Source of the DNA: Chloroflexia bacterium
Lineage (GTDB): Bacteria; Chloroflexota; Chloroflexia; Thermomicrobiales; JALYUS01
DNA length: 18,828 bases
Assembly: GCA_025924435.1 (NCBI GenBank)
Contig: JAICIL010000049.1
Span: forward strand, 1-18,828
Direction of reading: 5' to 3'
Part shown: positions 1 through 7,979 of the stretch, piece by piece
Position numbering within the stretch: the first letter of the stretch is position 1
Layout: every line of letters starts with the position of its first letter
The notes under the pieces: model-generated
Told to the model about the DNA's origin: nothing
Database searches by the model: none
What the model saw: only the letters and a program-made list of their open reading frames with translations
Position numbers and translations under genes: made by a program

Positions 1-1
1 A

Positions 2-142
2 GCGGAGGCGCGGACACGGGAGGCATTGGAGGAGGCAATCACTACGGCACTGACGACGATCACCCCGACGGACGCCGCAGGCTGGTTCACCGCCTGCGGC
101 TATCTGCTCGAAACGGATCAGTCATTATGCGATCCGCTCTAG
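2..142 (+). CDS. IS630-family transposase, C-terminal end only
   Basis: The reading frame is open from the window edge to TAG at 140-142 and encodes the last 46 residues of a protein. The tail contains ITPTDAAGWFTACGY, very like the ITPxDARGWFxHCGY ending I know from IS630-type DDE transposases. The preceding helix, rich in Ala and Glu, also fits that family. The 5' part, with the DDE catalytic residues, lies outside the window, so it cannot be said whether the element is intact. No terminal inverted repeat could be identified from one end alone. The assignment rests on recognising the family ending. Confidence 0.6.
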   Translation, partial: AEARTREALEEAITTALTTITPTDAAGWFTACGYLLETDQSLCDPL

Positions 143-170
143 TAGCCGGTAGCCGGTAGCCGGTAGTCAG
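143..170. repeat. Short heptamer tandem repeat
   Basis: The heptamer TAGCCGG is present three times in succession at 143-149, 150-156 and 157-163. A degenerate copy, TAGTCAG, follows at 164-170. The array begins immediately after the transposase stop codon and ends before the enoyl-CoA hydratase leader. It may mark the outer edge of the IS element or be an independent microsatellite. Confidence 0.75.
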
Positions 171-235
171 AAAACCGGGGACGAAGCACGGCTGGAGAGA
201 TGGCGATCGCGCAAGCAGGAAAGTGAGGGGGACAG

Positions 236-1021
236 GTGGAATACCAGAATATCCTGTGGGAACAGCAGGGCGGCGTCGGCATCATCACGCTGAACCGGCC
301 CGCTGCGTTGAACGCGCTCAACCAGGCCCATCTGATCGAGTTGGACCACGCCGTGCAGCGGGCCGGGTTCGACCCGCGCGTGCGGAGCCTGGTGATCACC
401 GGTGCGGGGCGCGGCTTCTCGGCCGGCGCCGATGTCAAGGAGTGGGGCGCCGCCCACGCGGATGAAGAGCCGTCCGCCGGTTGGATTGACCTGGCCCATG
501 CCCTCATCATGCATATCTATCGCCTGCCCAAGCCCGTCGTCGCCGCCATCAACGGCGTCGCGGTTGGCGCGGGCTGCGACATCGCCCTCGCATCCGACCT
601 GCGCGTCGCCTCGACCGCGGCGCGCTTCGGCCAGGCCTACATCAAACTCGGCTATTGCCCGGACGCCGGTGGCTCCTTCCTCCTGCCGCGGCTGATCGGC
701 GAGGCGCGCGCGATGGAACTGATCTACACCGGCCGCATCATCGCCGCCGATGAGGCCGACCGTCTCGGCCTGCTGAACGCTCTGGTCGAGCCGGATCGGC
801 TGATGCCGACGGCGCTCGAACTCGCCGGACGACTCGCGCAGGGCCCGACGATCGCGATCGGCCTGGCGAAGGAGAACATCCGCCGGAACGCCTCGCTCAC
901 CATCGAGGACGCGCTGCGCAACGAGCGCCGCGCCGGCGCGATCTGCGGCGGGACCGAGGACGCGAAGGAAGGCCTGGCCGCGACGCTCGATCGCCGCGAA
1001 GCCAACTTCCAGGGCCGCTAA
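236..1021 (+). CDS. Enoyl-CoA hydratase/isomerase-family protein (PaaG-like isomerase subgroup)
   Basis: This 261-residue protein has the crotonase fold. The oxyanion-hole segments are GRGFSAGADVKEW (residues 58-70) and INGVAVGAGCDIALASD (105-121). In classical enoyl-CoA hydratase two glutamates do the chemistry. Here the first position is Asp115 (GCD) and the second is Tyr135 (QAYIKLG), so ordinary hydratase activity is doubtful. Asp143 in CPDAGG, followed by SFLLPRLIG, matches the PaaG-type ring-opening isomerases and enoyl-CoA isomerases, where an Asp near this point is catalytic. The GTG start is chosen because GAGGGGG lies about 5 nt upstream. The stop is 4 nt before the next gene, so the two are very likely co-translated. 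The substrate is unknown; an aromatic or unsaturated acyl-CoA is plausible. Confidence 0.88.
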   Translation: MEYQNILWEQQGGVGIITLNRPAALNALNQAHLIELDHAVQRAGFDPRVRSLVITGAGRGFSAGADVKEWGAAHADEEPSAGWIDLAHALIMHIYRLPKPVVAAINGVAVGAGCDIALASDLRVASTAARFGQAYIKLGYCPDAGGSFLLPRLIGEARAMELIYTGRIIAADEADRLGLLNALVEPDRLMPTALELAGRLAQGPTIAIGLAKENIRRNASLTIEDALRNERRAGAICGGTEDAKEGLAATLDRREANFQGR

Positions 1022-1025
1022 GCCC

Positions 1026-3218
1026 ATGGCCACCGATCGCACCGCGACGGGGACGCCGACCGGCGCCGTGGACTGGGCGCGGCTGGCCGGGGACGACGCG
1101 GCGTCGCACCCGCTCTACCCGCTCTTCTATCCCCGCTCGGTCGCCGTCGTCGGCGCGTCGCCGAAGGGCGGCTACGGGCTGGGGGTGATCGCCGCGCTCA
1201 CGTCGTTCGGCTTCACCGGGACGATCTACCCGGTCAACCCGCACTACGACACGATCGCCGGCCTCCGGGCCTACCCGGAGGTCGGCGCGATCCCCGAGCC
1301 GGTCGACGCGGTCGCCATCGCGGTCCCGTCGCGGGCGGTGCCGGGGGTGGTGCGGCAGGCCATCGCCGCCGGGGCGAAGGGCGGGGTCGCGTTCGGCAGC
1401 GGCTTCGCGGAGGCGGGCGAGGACGGCCGGTCGCTGCAAGCCGAGCTGCGCGCGCTCTGCGGCGCGCGCTTCCCGCTCATCGGGCCGAACTGCCTCGGGG
1501 TGGTGAACTACCGCGGCGGCGCGGCCCTGTGGGCGATCACCATCGGGGCGCGGCGCGGGGCCGGCGCGGTCGGGCTGGTCGCCCAGAGCGGCAACATGGC
1601 GCTGACGCTGATCGCCTCCAGCCGCGGCCTGCAGCTCGCCCACGCGGTGTCGGTTGGCAATCAGGCCGTCGTCGACACCGTCGACGTGATGAGCTTTTAC
1701 CTGGACGAACCCGGCGTCCGCGTCATCGCCGCCGTGATCGAGGGACTCGCCGATGTCGCGAAATTCCGCCGCGTCGCGGCCCGGGCGGCCGAGCGGGACA
1801 TCCCGATCGTCGCCCTGAAGCTCGGCCGGTCGGAGAAGGCCGGCCGCGCGGCGGTGGCCCACACCGGCTCGCTGACCGGATCGGATCGGCTCTACGACGC
1901 GCTCTTCGCGCAATACGGCGTGCTCCGCGTGGACGACCTCGAAGAGCTGATGGAGACCGCCAAACTGCTCGCCGCCGACCGGCGTCCGGCCGGGCCGGGG
2001 CTGGGCGTGTTCGCCAGCTCTGGCGGGGAGTGCGTGCTGATCGCGGATGTGGCCGCCGCCGGTGGGGTCGCGCTGCCGGATCTGCGGCCGGAGACGCGCG
2101 CGGAGTTGCGCGGCATCCTGCCGCCGTTCGCCAATCCGCTCAACCCGCTCGACATCACCGCCTCCGGTTGGGGCAATCGCGCGATCTACGGCGACGTCGC
2201 CACGCTGCTGGCCGCGACGCCGGGGGTCGATATCGTCGCCTGCATCGGCGACACGACGCGCAACTCCGGGCCGCTCGAAGCGACCGGCTGGGACAAGATG
2301 ATCGCCGGCATGGCCGACGCCCGGGCGCGGACGGACAAGCCGATCGCCGTCATCAATACCCTGACCGACGTCGCCTACGAGATGACCGACGCGTTGGCCG
2401 CGCACGGGCTGATCCACCTCTCCGGCGCGCGGAACGCGGCGCGCGCGATCGGCCACGCCGGCCGGTATGCGCGCTGGCGGCGGGGACAGCGCGCCCAGCG
2501 CGACACCACCACGGTCGATGCCGCGCGTCGGGCTTGCGCGCTCGCGCTGCTGCCAGCCGCCGGCGGTGGCGGGGTCGCGGAGTCCGCCAGCAAGGAACTG
2601 TTGCGGTGCTACGGCATCCCGGTGCCGGCCGGCGGCCTGGCCGGGAGCGTTGACGCGGCACTCGCGCTGGCAGACGCGGTCGGCTATCCGGTCGCGCTGA
2701 AAGTCGAGGCCGACGGCGTCCACCACAAGACCGAGGTCGGCGGCGTCGCGGTCGGGGTTGCGTCCGGCGCACAACTCCGCGCGGAACATGCCGCACTGCT
2801 CGCGCGGGCCGCAGCCCGCGCGCCGGGCGCGCGGATTCGCGGCGTCCGGGTTGAACGGATGGCGTCCGGCCTCATCGAGCTGATCGTCGGCGGGCGCAAC
2901 GACCCGACGTTCGGCCCGATCGTCGTCGCCGGGCTTGGGGGCGTGCTGGCCGAGGCGCTTGGGGATGTCTCCACCCGGCTCGCGCCGCTCGATGCCGACG
3001 AAGCGCGGAGGATGCTCGGCGAGCTGCGCGGCGCGGCGCTGCTCGGCCCATTCCGCGGGCGACCGGCCGTGGATGTCGCCGCCGCGGCCGCAGTAGTCGC
3101 CCGCGTGTCGCAGCTGCTGGTCGAGTTGCCCGAACTCGTGGAGATTGACCTCAACCCGGTGCTCGTCGGCGCCGCTGGCGACGGCTGTGTCGCGGTGGAT
3201 GCGTTGGCGGTCGTCTGA
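1026..3218 (+). CDS. NDP-forming acyl-CoA synthetase (acetate-CoA ligase, ADP-forming type)
   Basis: This 730-residue protein carries the alpha and beta parts of ADP-forming acyl-CoA synthetases in one chain. A CoA-binding Rossmann domain spans about residues 33-155 (SVAVVGASPKGGYG; PNCLGVVN at 154-161). Two succinyl-CoA-ligase-like domains follow at about 175-310 and 320-480. A C-terminal ATP-grasp domain covers 515-730. His279 in AHTGSLTGSD is the expected phosphohistidine. His566 in HHKTEVGGV is the second phosphotransfer histidine, and EIDLNPV (706-712) is the ATP-grasp end motif. The enzyme would interconvert acyl-CoA plus ADP and phosphate with free acid, CoA and ATP. ATG lies 4 nt after the preceding stop with no strong Shine-Dalgarno of its own, consistent with coupling. 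Acyl specificity cannot be read from sequence. Confidence 0.9.
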   Translation: MATDRTATGTPTGAVDWARLAGDDAASHPLYPLFYPRSVAVVGASPKGGYGLGVIAALTSFGFTGTIYPVNPHYDTIAGLRAYPEVGAIPEPVDAVAIAVPSRAVPGVVRQAIAAGAKGGVAFGSGFAEAGEDGRSLQAELRALCGARFPLIGPNCLGVVNYRGGAALWAITIGARRGAGAVGLVAQSGNMALTLIASSRGLQLAHAVSVGNQAVVDTVDVMSFYLDEPGVRVIAAVIEGLADVAKFRRVAARAAERDIPIVALKLGRSEKAGRAAVAHTGSLTGSDRLYDALFAQYGVLRVDDLEELMETAKLLAADRRPAGPGLGVFASSGGECVLIADVAAAGGVALPDLRPETRAELRGILPPFANPLNPLDITASGWGNRAIYGDVATLLAATPGVDIVACIGDTTRNSGPLEATGWDKMIAGMADARARTDKPIAVINTLTDVAYEMTDALAAHGLIHLSGARNAARAIGHAGRYARWRRGQRAQRDTTTVDAARRACALALLPAAGGGGVAESASKELLRCYGIPVPAGGLAGSVDAALALADAVGYPVALKVEADGVHHKTEVGGVAVGVASGAQLRAEHAALLARAAARAPGARIRGVRVERMASGLIELIVGGRNDPTFGPIVVAGLGGVLAEALGDVSTRLAPLDADEARRMLGELRGAALLGPFRGRPAVDVAAAAAVVARVSQLLVELPELVEIDLNPVLVGAAGDGCVAVDALAVV

Positions 3219-3328
3219 CCCCAGCGCCATCGCGTGCGGAGACTGCGGCCGCGCCGAAGGGTGGCGGGGAGAGCAGGTCTCATTCCCTGCGACCGGTGGC
3301 ACCACCGCAGCGTATACGATGTGCCGTT

Positions 3329-4489
3329 TCATTCATCGTCCCCGATTATGAGCAGTCGGCTCGACGCTCGTCTTTCCGCGCGAAGGACGGCGAGAACGAG
3401 TATGGTGAGGAGGATTGCCAGCAGCCCGAGGGACACGAACGGCGGCAGAAAGAGCGACAGGCTCCCAACCACCATCAGCGCGGCGATACCCGCAAACCGT
3501 CGCACCGGGAGGATACCAATGACCGCCCACAGGTACCACGCCTGCGAAAATAGATAGAGGAGCGGGCCACCGAAGAGCAGCAGCGCGAGACTGAGCGGTG
3601 CGTGGCCGCGCGGCTGGGCAATGACGAGCGCGTTCCCCACCGCCAGCGCGATCAGCCCGGCCACCGCGATCAACAGGCCATTGACCGTCCGGCGCGCGGC
3701 GAAGAGCGGATCGGTCGTTGCCTCGACATACTGGCTGAGGAGACGATCCGATGCGGCGAAGTAGAGCGCCCACAGGGCGACGATCGCGACCAGCGCACAC
3801 GCGCCCGCCACGACCGTCGCGAGGGTTCGCGGCGCGTTGGCGATGGCGGTGCCGGTGGTCAGGACCGATTCACCCAAGGCGATAATCAGAAAGAGCCGGC
3901 AGCGTTCGATCATATGGTCGGCGTCGAATGCGACGTTCTCCGAGCGCAGCACGCGCCCGGGAAGGGGGTGGGCCAGCCACGTCCCGACCACATCAATGAC
4001 TGCGGCCCCTGCCCACCAGAACAACCGAGCCTCCGCCGTACTGATCGCCCCCGCGATCCAGAGCGGTGCGGTGGCGACGATCCAACTCAGCAGACGCGCG
4101 TAGTGCTCACGCAGCATGCGGATTGGCGTGGTGACGATCGTCACGATGGGGCGCACGATCTGGATGAGGAGGAGCGGGATCACGAACGCCGCCCCGCCAA
4201 CGTCGAAGGCGTGGCTGATCGCCGCGTTCATGAACAGCCCCACCAGCATCACGGCGAGCATCATCCAGCGGGTTTGCGACCGGCCGACGCGGAGCAGCGT
4301 CGCTTCGAAACTGGTGCCCGACCACACGGCGAAGACGGCGATGAGCAGCACCGCAGTCTCGGCGGCGCCGCGCCACGTGAGATGCTGCCGCAGGTGGGTT
4401 GAGAGCTGCGAGACCGCGAAGACGAAGACGAGGTCGAAGAAAAGTTCGAGCGGCGAAACCTCCTCACTCTCGGCGGACTGCGCGGGCAA
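3329..4489 (-). CDS. Low temperature requirement protein A (LtrA) family membrane protein
   Basis: A 386-residue polytopic membrane protein. The N-terminal hallmark VSPLELFFDLVFVFAVSQLS lies at residues 11-30 and the second family hallmark DHMIERCRLFLIIALGES at 191-208. About ten hydrophobic segments alternate with short Arg-rich loops. The length is normal for the family (PF06772). The name comes from a Listeria cold-growth locus; no molecular function is firmly established. The start is TTG at 4489, placed by AGGAGA at 4497-4502 with 7-nt spacing. The gene is convergent with the acyl-CoA synthetase and separated from it by 110 nt that hold no convincing terminator. It lies downstream of, and on the same strand as, the GNAT gene, about 250 nt away. 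Confidence 0.88.
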   Translation of the reverse strand: MPAQSAESEEVSPLELFFDLVFVFAVSQLSTHLRQHLTWRGAAETAVLLIAVFAVWSGTSFEATLLRVGRSQTRWMMLAVMLVGLFMNAAISHAFDVGGAAFVIPLLLIQIVRPIVTIVTTPIRMLREHYARLLSWIVATAPLWIAGAISTAEARLFWWAGAAVIDVVGTWLAHPLPGRVLRSENVAFDADHMIERCRLFLIIALGESVLTTGTAIANAPRTLATVVAGACALVAIVALWALYFAASDRLLSQYVEATTDPLFAARRTVNGLLIAVAGLIALAVGNALVIAQPRGHAPLSLALLLFGGPLLYLFSQAWYLWAVIGILPVRRFAGIAALMVVGSLSLFLPPFVSLGLLAILLTILVLAVLRAERRASSRLLIIGDDE

Positions 4490-4496
4490 CGTCCTG

Positions 4497-4502
4497 TCTC
4501 CT
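4497..4502 (-). promoter_or_regulatory. Ribosome binding site fixing the TTG start of the LtrA-family gene
   Basis: On the minus strand AGGAGA is followed by 7 nt and then TTG at 4487-4489. No ATG or GTG in the same frame is as well placed. Confidence 0.65.
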
Positions 4503-4602
4503 CGCTGGCGGGGCGCGCCCGGCTCGACGTGACGTCAACACCGAGCGCGCGTGCCGGACCGGTGAACGACGGAGTGCAATCGGAAAATACCATTTTTGCT
4601 GC

Positions 4603-4730
4603 TCAGCGACCGACCCTTGCGGCCAGGTGCGCGGGATAGCGAACCCCTTGCACCGCGATGGTGGCCAAGGCCCCGGCGATATCGCGGAGGTTGTCGGGCG
4701 TCAGTTCGACCTCGACACGGCTACGTCCAC
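4603..4730 (-). other. Short coding-like fragment without a recognisable start
   Basis: Downstream of the GNAT stop the minus strand has an open frame ending in TGA at 4603-4605. It encodes about 38 residues with coding-like composition, including VEVELTPDNLRDIAGALA and then VRYPAHLAARVGR. The frame continues upstream into the GNAT gene in a different phase without ATG, GTG or TTG. It may be a remnant of a deleted gene or chance. No homologous family was recognised. The rest of the 4490-4742 gap holds only the LtrA leader. Confidence 0.2.
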
Positions 4731-4742
4731 TCTGGCTGCCGC

Positions 4743-5195
4743 CTACTGGCTCCTCAGGTGCGCGATCATCATCATGTGCTCGATGTTCGCCATGTGGAAG
4801 GGCGTGCTCATCGGCTCGAAGCCGAACGCCTCGTAGAGGCCCTTCGCGTAGGTCTGCGCGCTCAGGGTGACGACGGGCAGGCCGAGGTCGCGCGCGGCGT
4901 CCATCAGATGCTGCATGACGAGGGTGGCGACGCCCATGCGCCGGAAGCGCGGCAGGACGCTGACCCAGGCGATCTGCCCTTCCGGGCCGCTCCGCGCGCG
5001 GACGATATGCAGCCGCCCCGTCCCCGCCGGCACGTCGTCCACGAGGCCGAGGGCGTGGACGGCGGTCGGGTCGTCCCGGTCGCCCTTCTCCGCGCCGTAC
5101 ACGCCCTGTTCCTCCGCGAAAACCGCCGCCCGGATCGCGTAGCAGGCGGCGCGGTCTGCGGGGGAGTCGGCGCGGCGGACGGCGATGTCAGCCAT
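4743..5195 (-). CDS. GNAT-family N-acetyltransferase
   Basis: This 150-residue protein is a single GNAT domain. The N-terminal part (RAACYAIRAAVFAEEQGV, 15-32) resembles the ElaA/YjcF type of GNAT proteins. The acetyl-CoA pyrophosphate-binding motif is seen as VLPRFRRMGVATLVM (80-94), and the closing motif A/B region is YEAFGFEP (121-128). Such proteins transfer an acetyl group from acetyl-CoA to an amine; the acceptor cannot be deduced. Its ATG overlaps the last 8 nt of the DUF1385 gene (ATGGCTGA at 5188-5195), so it is translated from the same transcript, probably by termination-reinitiation. Confidence 0.88.
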   Translation of the reverse strand: MADIAVRRADSPADRAACYAIRAAVFAEEQGVYGAEKGDRDDPTAVHALGLVDDVPAGTGRLHIVRARSGPEGQIAWVSVLPRFRRMGVATLVMQHLMDAARDLGLPVVTLSAQTYAKGLYEAFGFEPMSTPFHMANIEHMMMIAHLRSQ

Positions 5196-6264
5196 CCGCG
5201 CCGGAACTTGTCGGGATCGCCGCCATCACGGGCGCGGGACGGAGCGGCTGCCCCTTCTGATCGGCGGCCGTCGCGTTGTCGGCGATCGCCGCGCGCTCGA
5301 TCATGTCGTCGGCGGCGAGGACGCGCCGCAGCGCGACGGCGGCGACATCGAGCATCGTGTCGTCCGGCGCGCGCGTCGTCAGTTTCTGGAGCGCCATGCT
5401 CGGCGCGAGCAGGATGCGCATCCAGCGATGGTGGTAGAACTGCGCGCCAAGTTTGAGGAACTCGTACGCGATGCCCGCGATCACCGGCACGAGCACGATG
5501 CGGCTGAGGATACGCAGCAGGAAGGGCGGGCGGCCGAGCAGCGCGAAGACGAGGATCGAGAAGAGGACGACGACGAGCAGGAAACCGGTGCCGCAGCGCG
5601 GATGCTCGATCGGCATCGGCCGGATATGCTCGGCGTCGAGCGGCAGGCCGCGCTCGTAGGCGTGGATCGTCTTGTGCTCCGCGCCGTGGTACCGGAAGAC
5701 GCGCTTCACGTCGGGAATCAGCCCGATCAGGCCGAGATAGAGGACGAGGATGCCGAGGCGGATGCATCCCTCGACGATATTCGACACGAACGACGAGGCG
5801 ATGTACTGATCCGCGAAGTGGATCGCCAGGAGCGGCAGGACAAAGAACAAGCCCACGCCGAAGAGGAGCGAGAACGTGACGGTGATCCAGAGCGCGGGGC
5901 CGCTCAGTTCGGTCGGTTCTTCCGGCTTGTCATCCTTGCCGCGCTTCTTCTCCGGATTGGGTAGGAGCGCGGGCATCACATCGGGCGCGACGGTGACGGC
6001 GGGCGCGCCCTCCTCCTCCTGCAAGCCGACATTGGCGGAGAAGACGAGCGCGCGCGTGCCGAGCAGCAGCGCGTCCCACAGGAGGACGATCCCGCGCAGG
6101 AACGGCCATTTCATCACGCGCGACCGATAGACCCACGAGGTGAGCGGCTCCTGATAGTAGCGGATGCCGCCATCGGGCGCGCGCACGGCCACCGCCATCT
6201 CGCGCCGCCCGCGCATCATCACCCCTTCCATCACCGCTTGCCCGCCGTAGTGAAACGTGCCCAT
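5188..6264 (-). CDS. DUF1385 (YqhQ-like) membrane protein
   Basis: This 358-residue protein carries the DUF1385 (PF07136) signatures HYGGQAVMEGVMMRG (residues 5-19), RYHGAEHKTIHAYE (191-204) and HPRCGTGFLL (221-230). The family end motif KLTTRAPDD (294-302) is also present. Conserved His, Glu and Cys residues have led to descriptions as a predicted metal-dependent membrane enzyme, but no reaction is established. Transmembrane segments are visible at about 126-150, 160-184, 226-245 and 255-275. An acidic and Pro-rich linker at about 82-122 separates the soluble N-terminal motif from the membrane part. The frame is open further upstream, but ATG at 6264 is chosen because it starts the family motif and follows GGAGG by 4 nt. 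The C-terminal ~45 residues (Ala-rich) are an extension beyond the core. Confidence 0.88.
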   Translation of the reverse strand: MGTFHYGGQAVMEGVMMRGRREMAVAVRAPDGGIRYYQEPLTSWVYRSRVMKWPFLRGIVLLWDALLLGTRALVFSANVGLQEEEGAPAVTVAPDVMPALLPNPEKKRGKDDKPEEPTELSGPALWITVTFSLLFGVGLFFVLPLLAIHFADQYIASSFVSNIVEGCIRLGILVLYLGLIGLIPDVKRVFRYHGAEHKTIHAYERGLPLDAEHIRPMPIEHPRCGTGFLLVVVLFSILVFALLGRPPFLLRILSRIVLVPVIAGIAYEFLKLGAQFYHHRWMRILLAPSMALQKLTTRAPDDTMLDVAAVALRRVLAADDMIERAAIADNATAADQKGQPLRPAPVMAAIPTSSGADG

Positions 6265-6299
6265 GCATCCTCCGCCGTACCTAACCCATTCGCCCCTGC

Positions 6300-6308
6300 A
6301 TGATACCA
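6300..6308 (-). promoter_or_regulatory. Extended -10 promoter for DUF1385-GNAT(-LtrA)
   Basis: On the minus strand TGGTATCAT matches an extended -10 (TGn followed by TATCAT). It would start transcription near 6293, about 29 nt before the ATG. No good -35 hexamer is seen at 16-18 nt, which extended -10 promoters do not need. Confidence 0.45.
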
Positions 6309-6477
6309 TGAACGCGGTGAATGGTTTTGGACCTTTGAGGAAGGACTGATAAGGGGAATCGGTAAAGGGGATGCGGTACGAATGTGGCTGCCTGCTAAAG
6401 CCTCCCTTCGCTGTGCTTGCTTGAGGTCGAAGCGCATTTGGCTTCACCGCGAATGAGCGCGAGCAGCGCGTCGTGGC

Positions 6478-6482
6478 GAGGT
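6478..6482 (+). promoter_or_regulatory. Ribosome binding site supporting ATG 6491 of the MFS gene
   Basis: GAGGT lies 8 nt before ATG 6491, whereas the upstream alternative GTG at 6473 has no purine-rich site at a usable distance. Confidence 0.5.
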
Positions 6483-6490
6483 ATGCCGTG

Positions 6491-7684
6491 ATGCCGGACG
6501 TCACCGCCGTTTTCTTGCGCTGGATGGGGATGCGGGCGGTATTGCATCGCGGCTACTGGCTCGTCACCAGCCTCTATCTCGTCGTTGATGCCCACCTGTC
6601 GGCATTTCAACTCGTCTTCCTCGGTACCGCCCAGGGAATCATCTCGCTCGTGGTCGAGGTGCCGGCCGGGGTCGTGGCCGACACGATCAGCCGCAAGTGG
6701 GCGCTCGTGATCGCCCACGCCCTCATCGGTATCAGTATGGCGGTTACCGGTCTGGTCACGGCATTCCCGGCACTCGTCGCGACGCAGATGATATGGGGGG
6801 TGGGTTGGACGTTCGCGAGCGGCGCCGACGTCGCGTGGGTCACCGATGAACTCGGTCGCCCCGACCGCATCGCCGGGGTATTGACGGCGCGTGCGCGCTG
6901 GGAGCAGGTCGGGGCCGTCGGCGGCCTGATCGGGTTCGGCCTCCTCGCCCTGGCCATCGGCCGCGGCACGGCGATGGTGGTCGCCGGTGTCGCGATGGTC
7001 ATGCTCGGGCTGTACGTCGTGGTGCGGTTCACCGAACATGGCTTCACCCCGACCAGGGCGCGACGCTGGCAGCGGTCGGCGGCGATACTGCGGCGGGGGG
7101 TCACCCTCGCGCGCCGCGATCGCGAGATCCTGCTGATCCTCGCGGCAACCTTCCTGATCAATGGCGCCGCCGAAGCCTACGGGCGGCTGTACCCCAAGCG
7201 GCTTGTCGGGCTTGGCTTCCCTGACCAGTCCAACCCGATCGTCTGGTTCACGGGACTCGGTATCGGCGCGTTCGCGGTCGGCGCGCTCGCGCTACGGATC
7301 GTCGAGGCGCGCATCGAAGGTACGGGCGTTGCCCGTCGCGTTTATGCCGCCGCGTGCTTCATCGGCGCCCTCGGCTTGATCGCGCTGGCCTGCGCGCCCG
7401 GCTACCTCATCGGCAGCGCGGGCGTGCTGCTCGTGGGCGGCATCGCGCTGACCGTGACGCGCGCCGTCGGCGTGATCTGGGTCAACCGCCGCACCACCAG
7501 CGACGTGCGGGCGACCGTGCAGTCGTTCCTCGCCCAGGTCGAGTACGGCGGCGAAATCCTTTGCGGCGTCGCGCTCGGGGCCCTCGCCCAGTTCACCACC
7601 CTCACCGCCGCCTTCGTGTGTTCGTCCGCGCTCATCGCGGGTGCCGGCGTGATGGTTGTTCGGTCACGCACCGGCAGTCGCTGA
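6491..7684 (+). CDS. Major facilitator superfamily transporter
   Basis: This 397-residue integral membrane protein has about ten to twelve hydrophobic helices. The MFS motif A between helices 2 and 3 is VPAGVVADTISRKWALV (about residues 57-73). A charged cytoplasmic loop with many Arg residues lies near residues 185-205, separating the two six-helix halves. MFS proteins move small solutes by proton coupling or facilitated diffusion; this one has no motif that fixes a substrate, and drug efflux is only one possibility. An in-frame GTG at 6473 would add six residues. ATG at 6491 is preferred because GAGG at 6478-6481 is 9 nt upstream. The gene is divergent from DUF1385 and appears to be monocistronic. 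Confidence 0.87.
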   Translation: MPDVTAVFLRWMGMRAVLHRGYWLVTSLYLVVDAHLSAFQLVFLGTAQGIISLVVEVPAGVVADTISRKWALVIAHALIGISMAVTGLVTAFPALVATQMIWGVGWTFASGADVAWVTDELGRPDRIAGVLTARARWEQVGAVGGLIGFGLLALAIGRGTAMVVAGVAMVMLGLYVVVRFTEHGFTPTRARRWQRSAAILRRGVTLARRDREILLILAATFLINGAAEAYGRLYPKRLVGLGFPDQSNPIVWFTGLGIGAFAVGALALRIVEARIEGTGVARRVYAAACFIGALGLIALACAPGYLIGSAGVLLVGGIALTVTRAVGVIWVNRRTTSDVRATVQSFLAQVEYGGEILCGVALGALAQFTTLTAAFVCSSALIAGAGVMVVRSRTGSR

Positions 7685-7697
7685 ACACAGGCGGATA

Positions 7698-7727
7698 TTG
7701 GCAATCGCGCATTCCTGCGCGTATACT
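7698..7727 (+). promoter_or_regulatory. Sigma70-type promoter, TTGGCA-18-TATACT
   Basis: TTGGCA at 7698-7703 is followed after 18 nt by TATACT at 7722-7727, just after the MFS stop. The predicted start is near 7734. No start codon with a ribosome binding site follows until 7988, so the early transcript would be a long leader or a small RNA. Confidence 0.55.
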
Positions 7728-7932
7728 CCGCCGCTCGACTTGATGAGGCGGTGGTGGCTCGTCCGTTCCGGCCCCCATGAGCCGACCCCAGGAATACGAA
7801 AGGGAGACGGCTCCTCGGCCTGATGCGCCCCGCCTTCGCCCGCTATGATGCGCGGAAACACACCGCCAACGAGCCGGAAATCTAAGCCGCGAATCCCGTA
7901 TATGTAGGCAATCGTGCGAATCCACGCCGTCC

Positions 7933-7961
7933 TTGACGCCCCTTTGCGCGCCCGCTACGCT
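7933..7961 (+). promoter_or_regulatory. Sigma70-type promoter of the zinc-ribbon gene, TTGACG-17-TACGCT
   Basis: TTGACG (7933-7938), a 17-nt spacer and TACGCT (7956-7961) put the transcription start near 7968. That is only about 20 nt before the GTG start and just ahead of the ribosome binding site. Confidence 0.6.
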
Positions 7962-7973
7962 GTATGTACAACG

Positions 7974-7979
7974 AAGGAG
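7974..7979 (+). promoter_or_regulatory. Ribosome binding site deciding GTG start of the zinc-ribbon gene
   Basis: AAGGAG lies 8 nt before GTG 7988. The in-frame ATG at 7964 is upstream of this site and at or before the predicted transcription start, so it is unlikely to be used. Confidence 0.7.

Noticed and set aside
3219..3328. Bidirectional terminator between the acyl-CoA synthetase and LtrA genes
   Set aside because: Only a weak GGTGG/CCACC hairpin is present, with no T-run on either strand.
897..3332. Long open frame of over 800 codons on the minus strand opposite the acyl-CoA synthetase
   Set aside because: It is an antisense shadow caused by high GC third positions. The product is an Arg/Asp/Gly-rich low-complexity string, while the plus strand encodes a complete recognised enzyme with all motifs.
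5930..6504. N-terminal extension of the DUF1385 protein to 6504
   Set aside because: The added 80 residues have no family similarity, run across the predicted promoter, and overlap the divergent MFS start. The family motif begins at ATG 6264.
7734..7840. Fluoride, SRP, 6S or other known RNA class in the intergenic region
   Set aside because: Local resemblances (GATGAGGC early, CTGATG late, a CCGGAACGG loop on the minus strand) do not satisfy the spacing or core of any known family, so only an unnamed structured candidate is reported.
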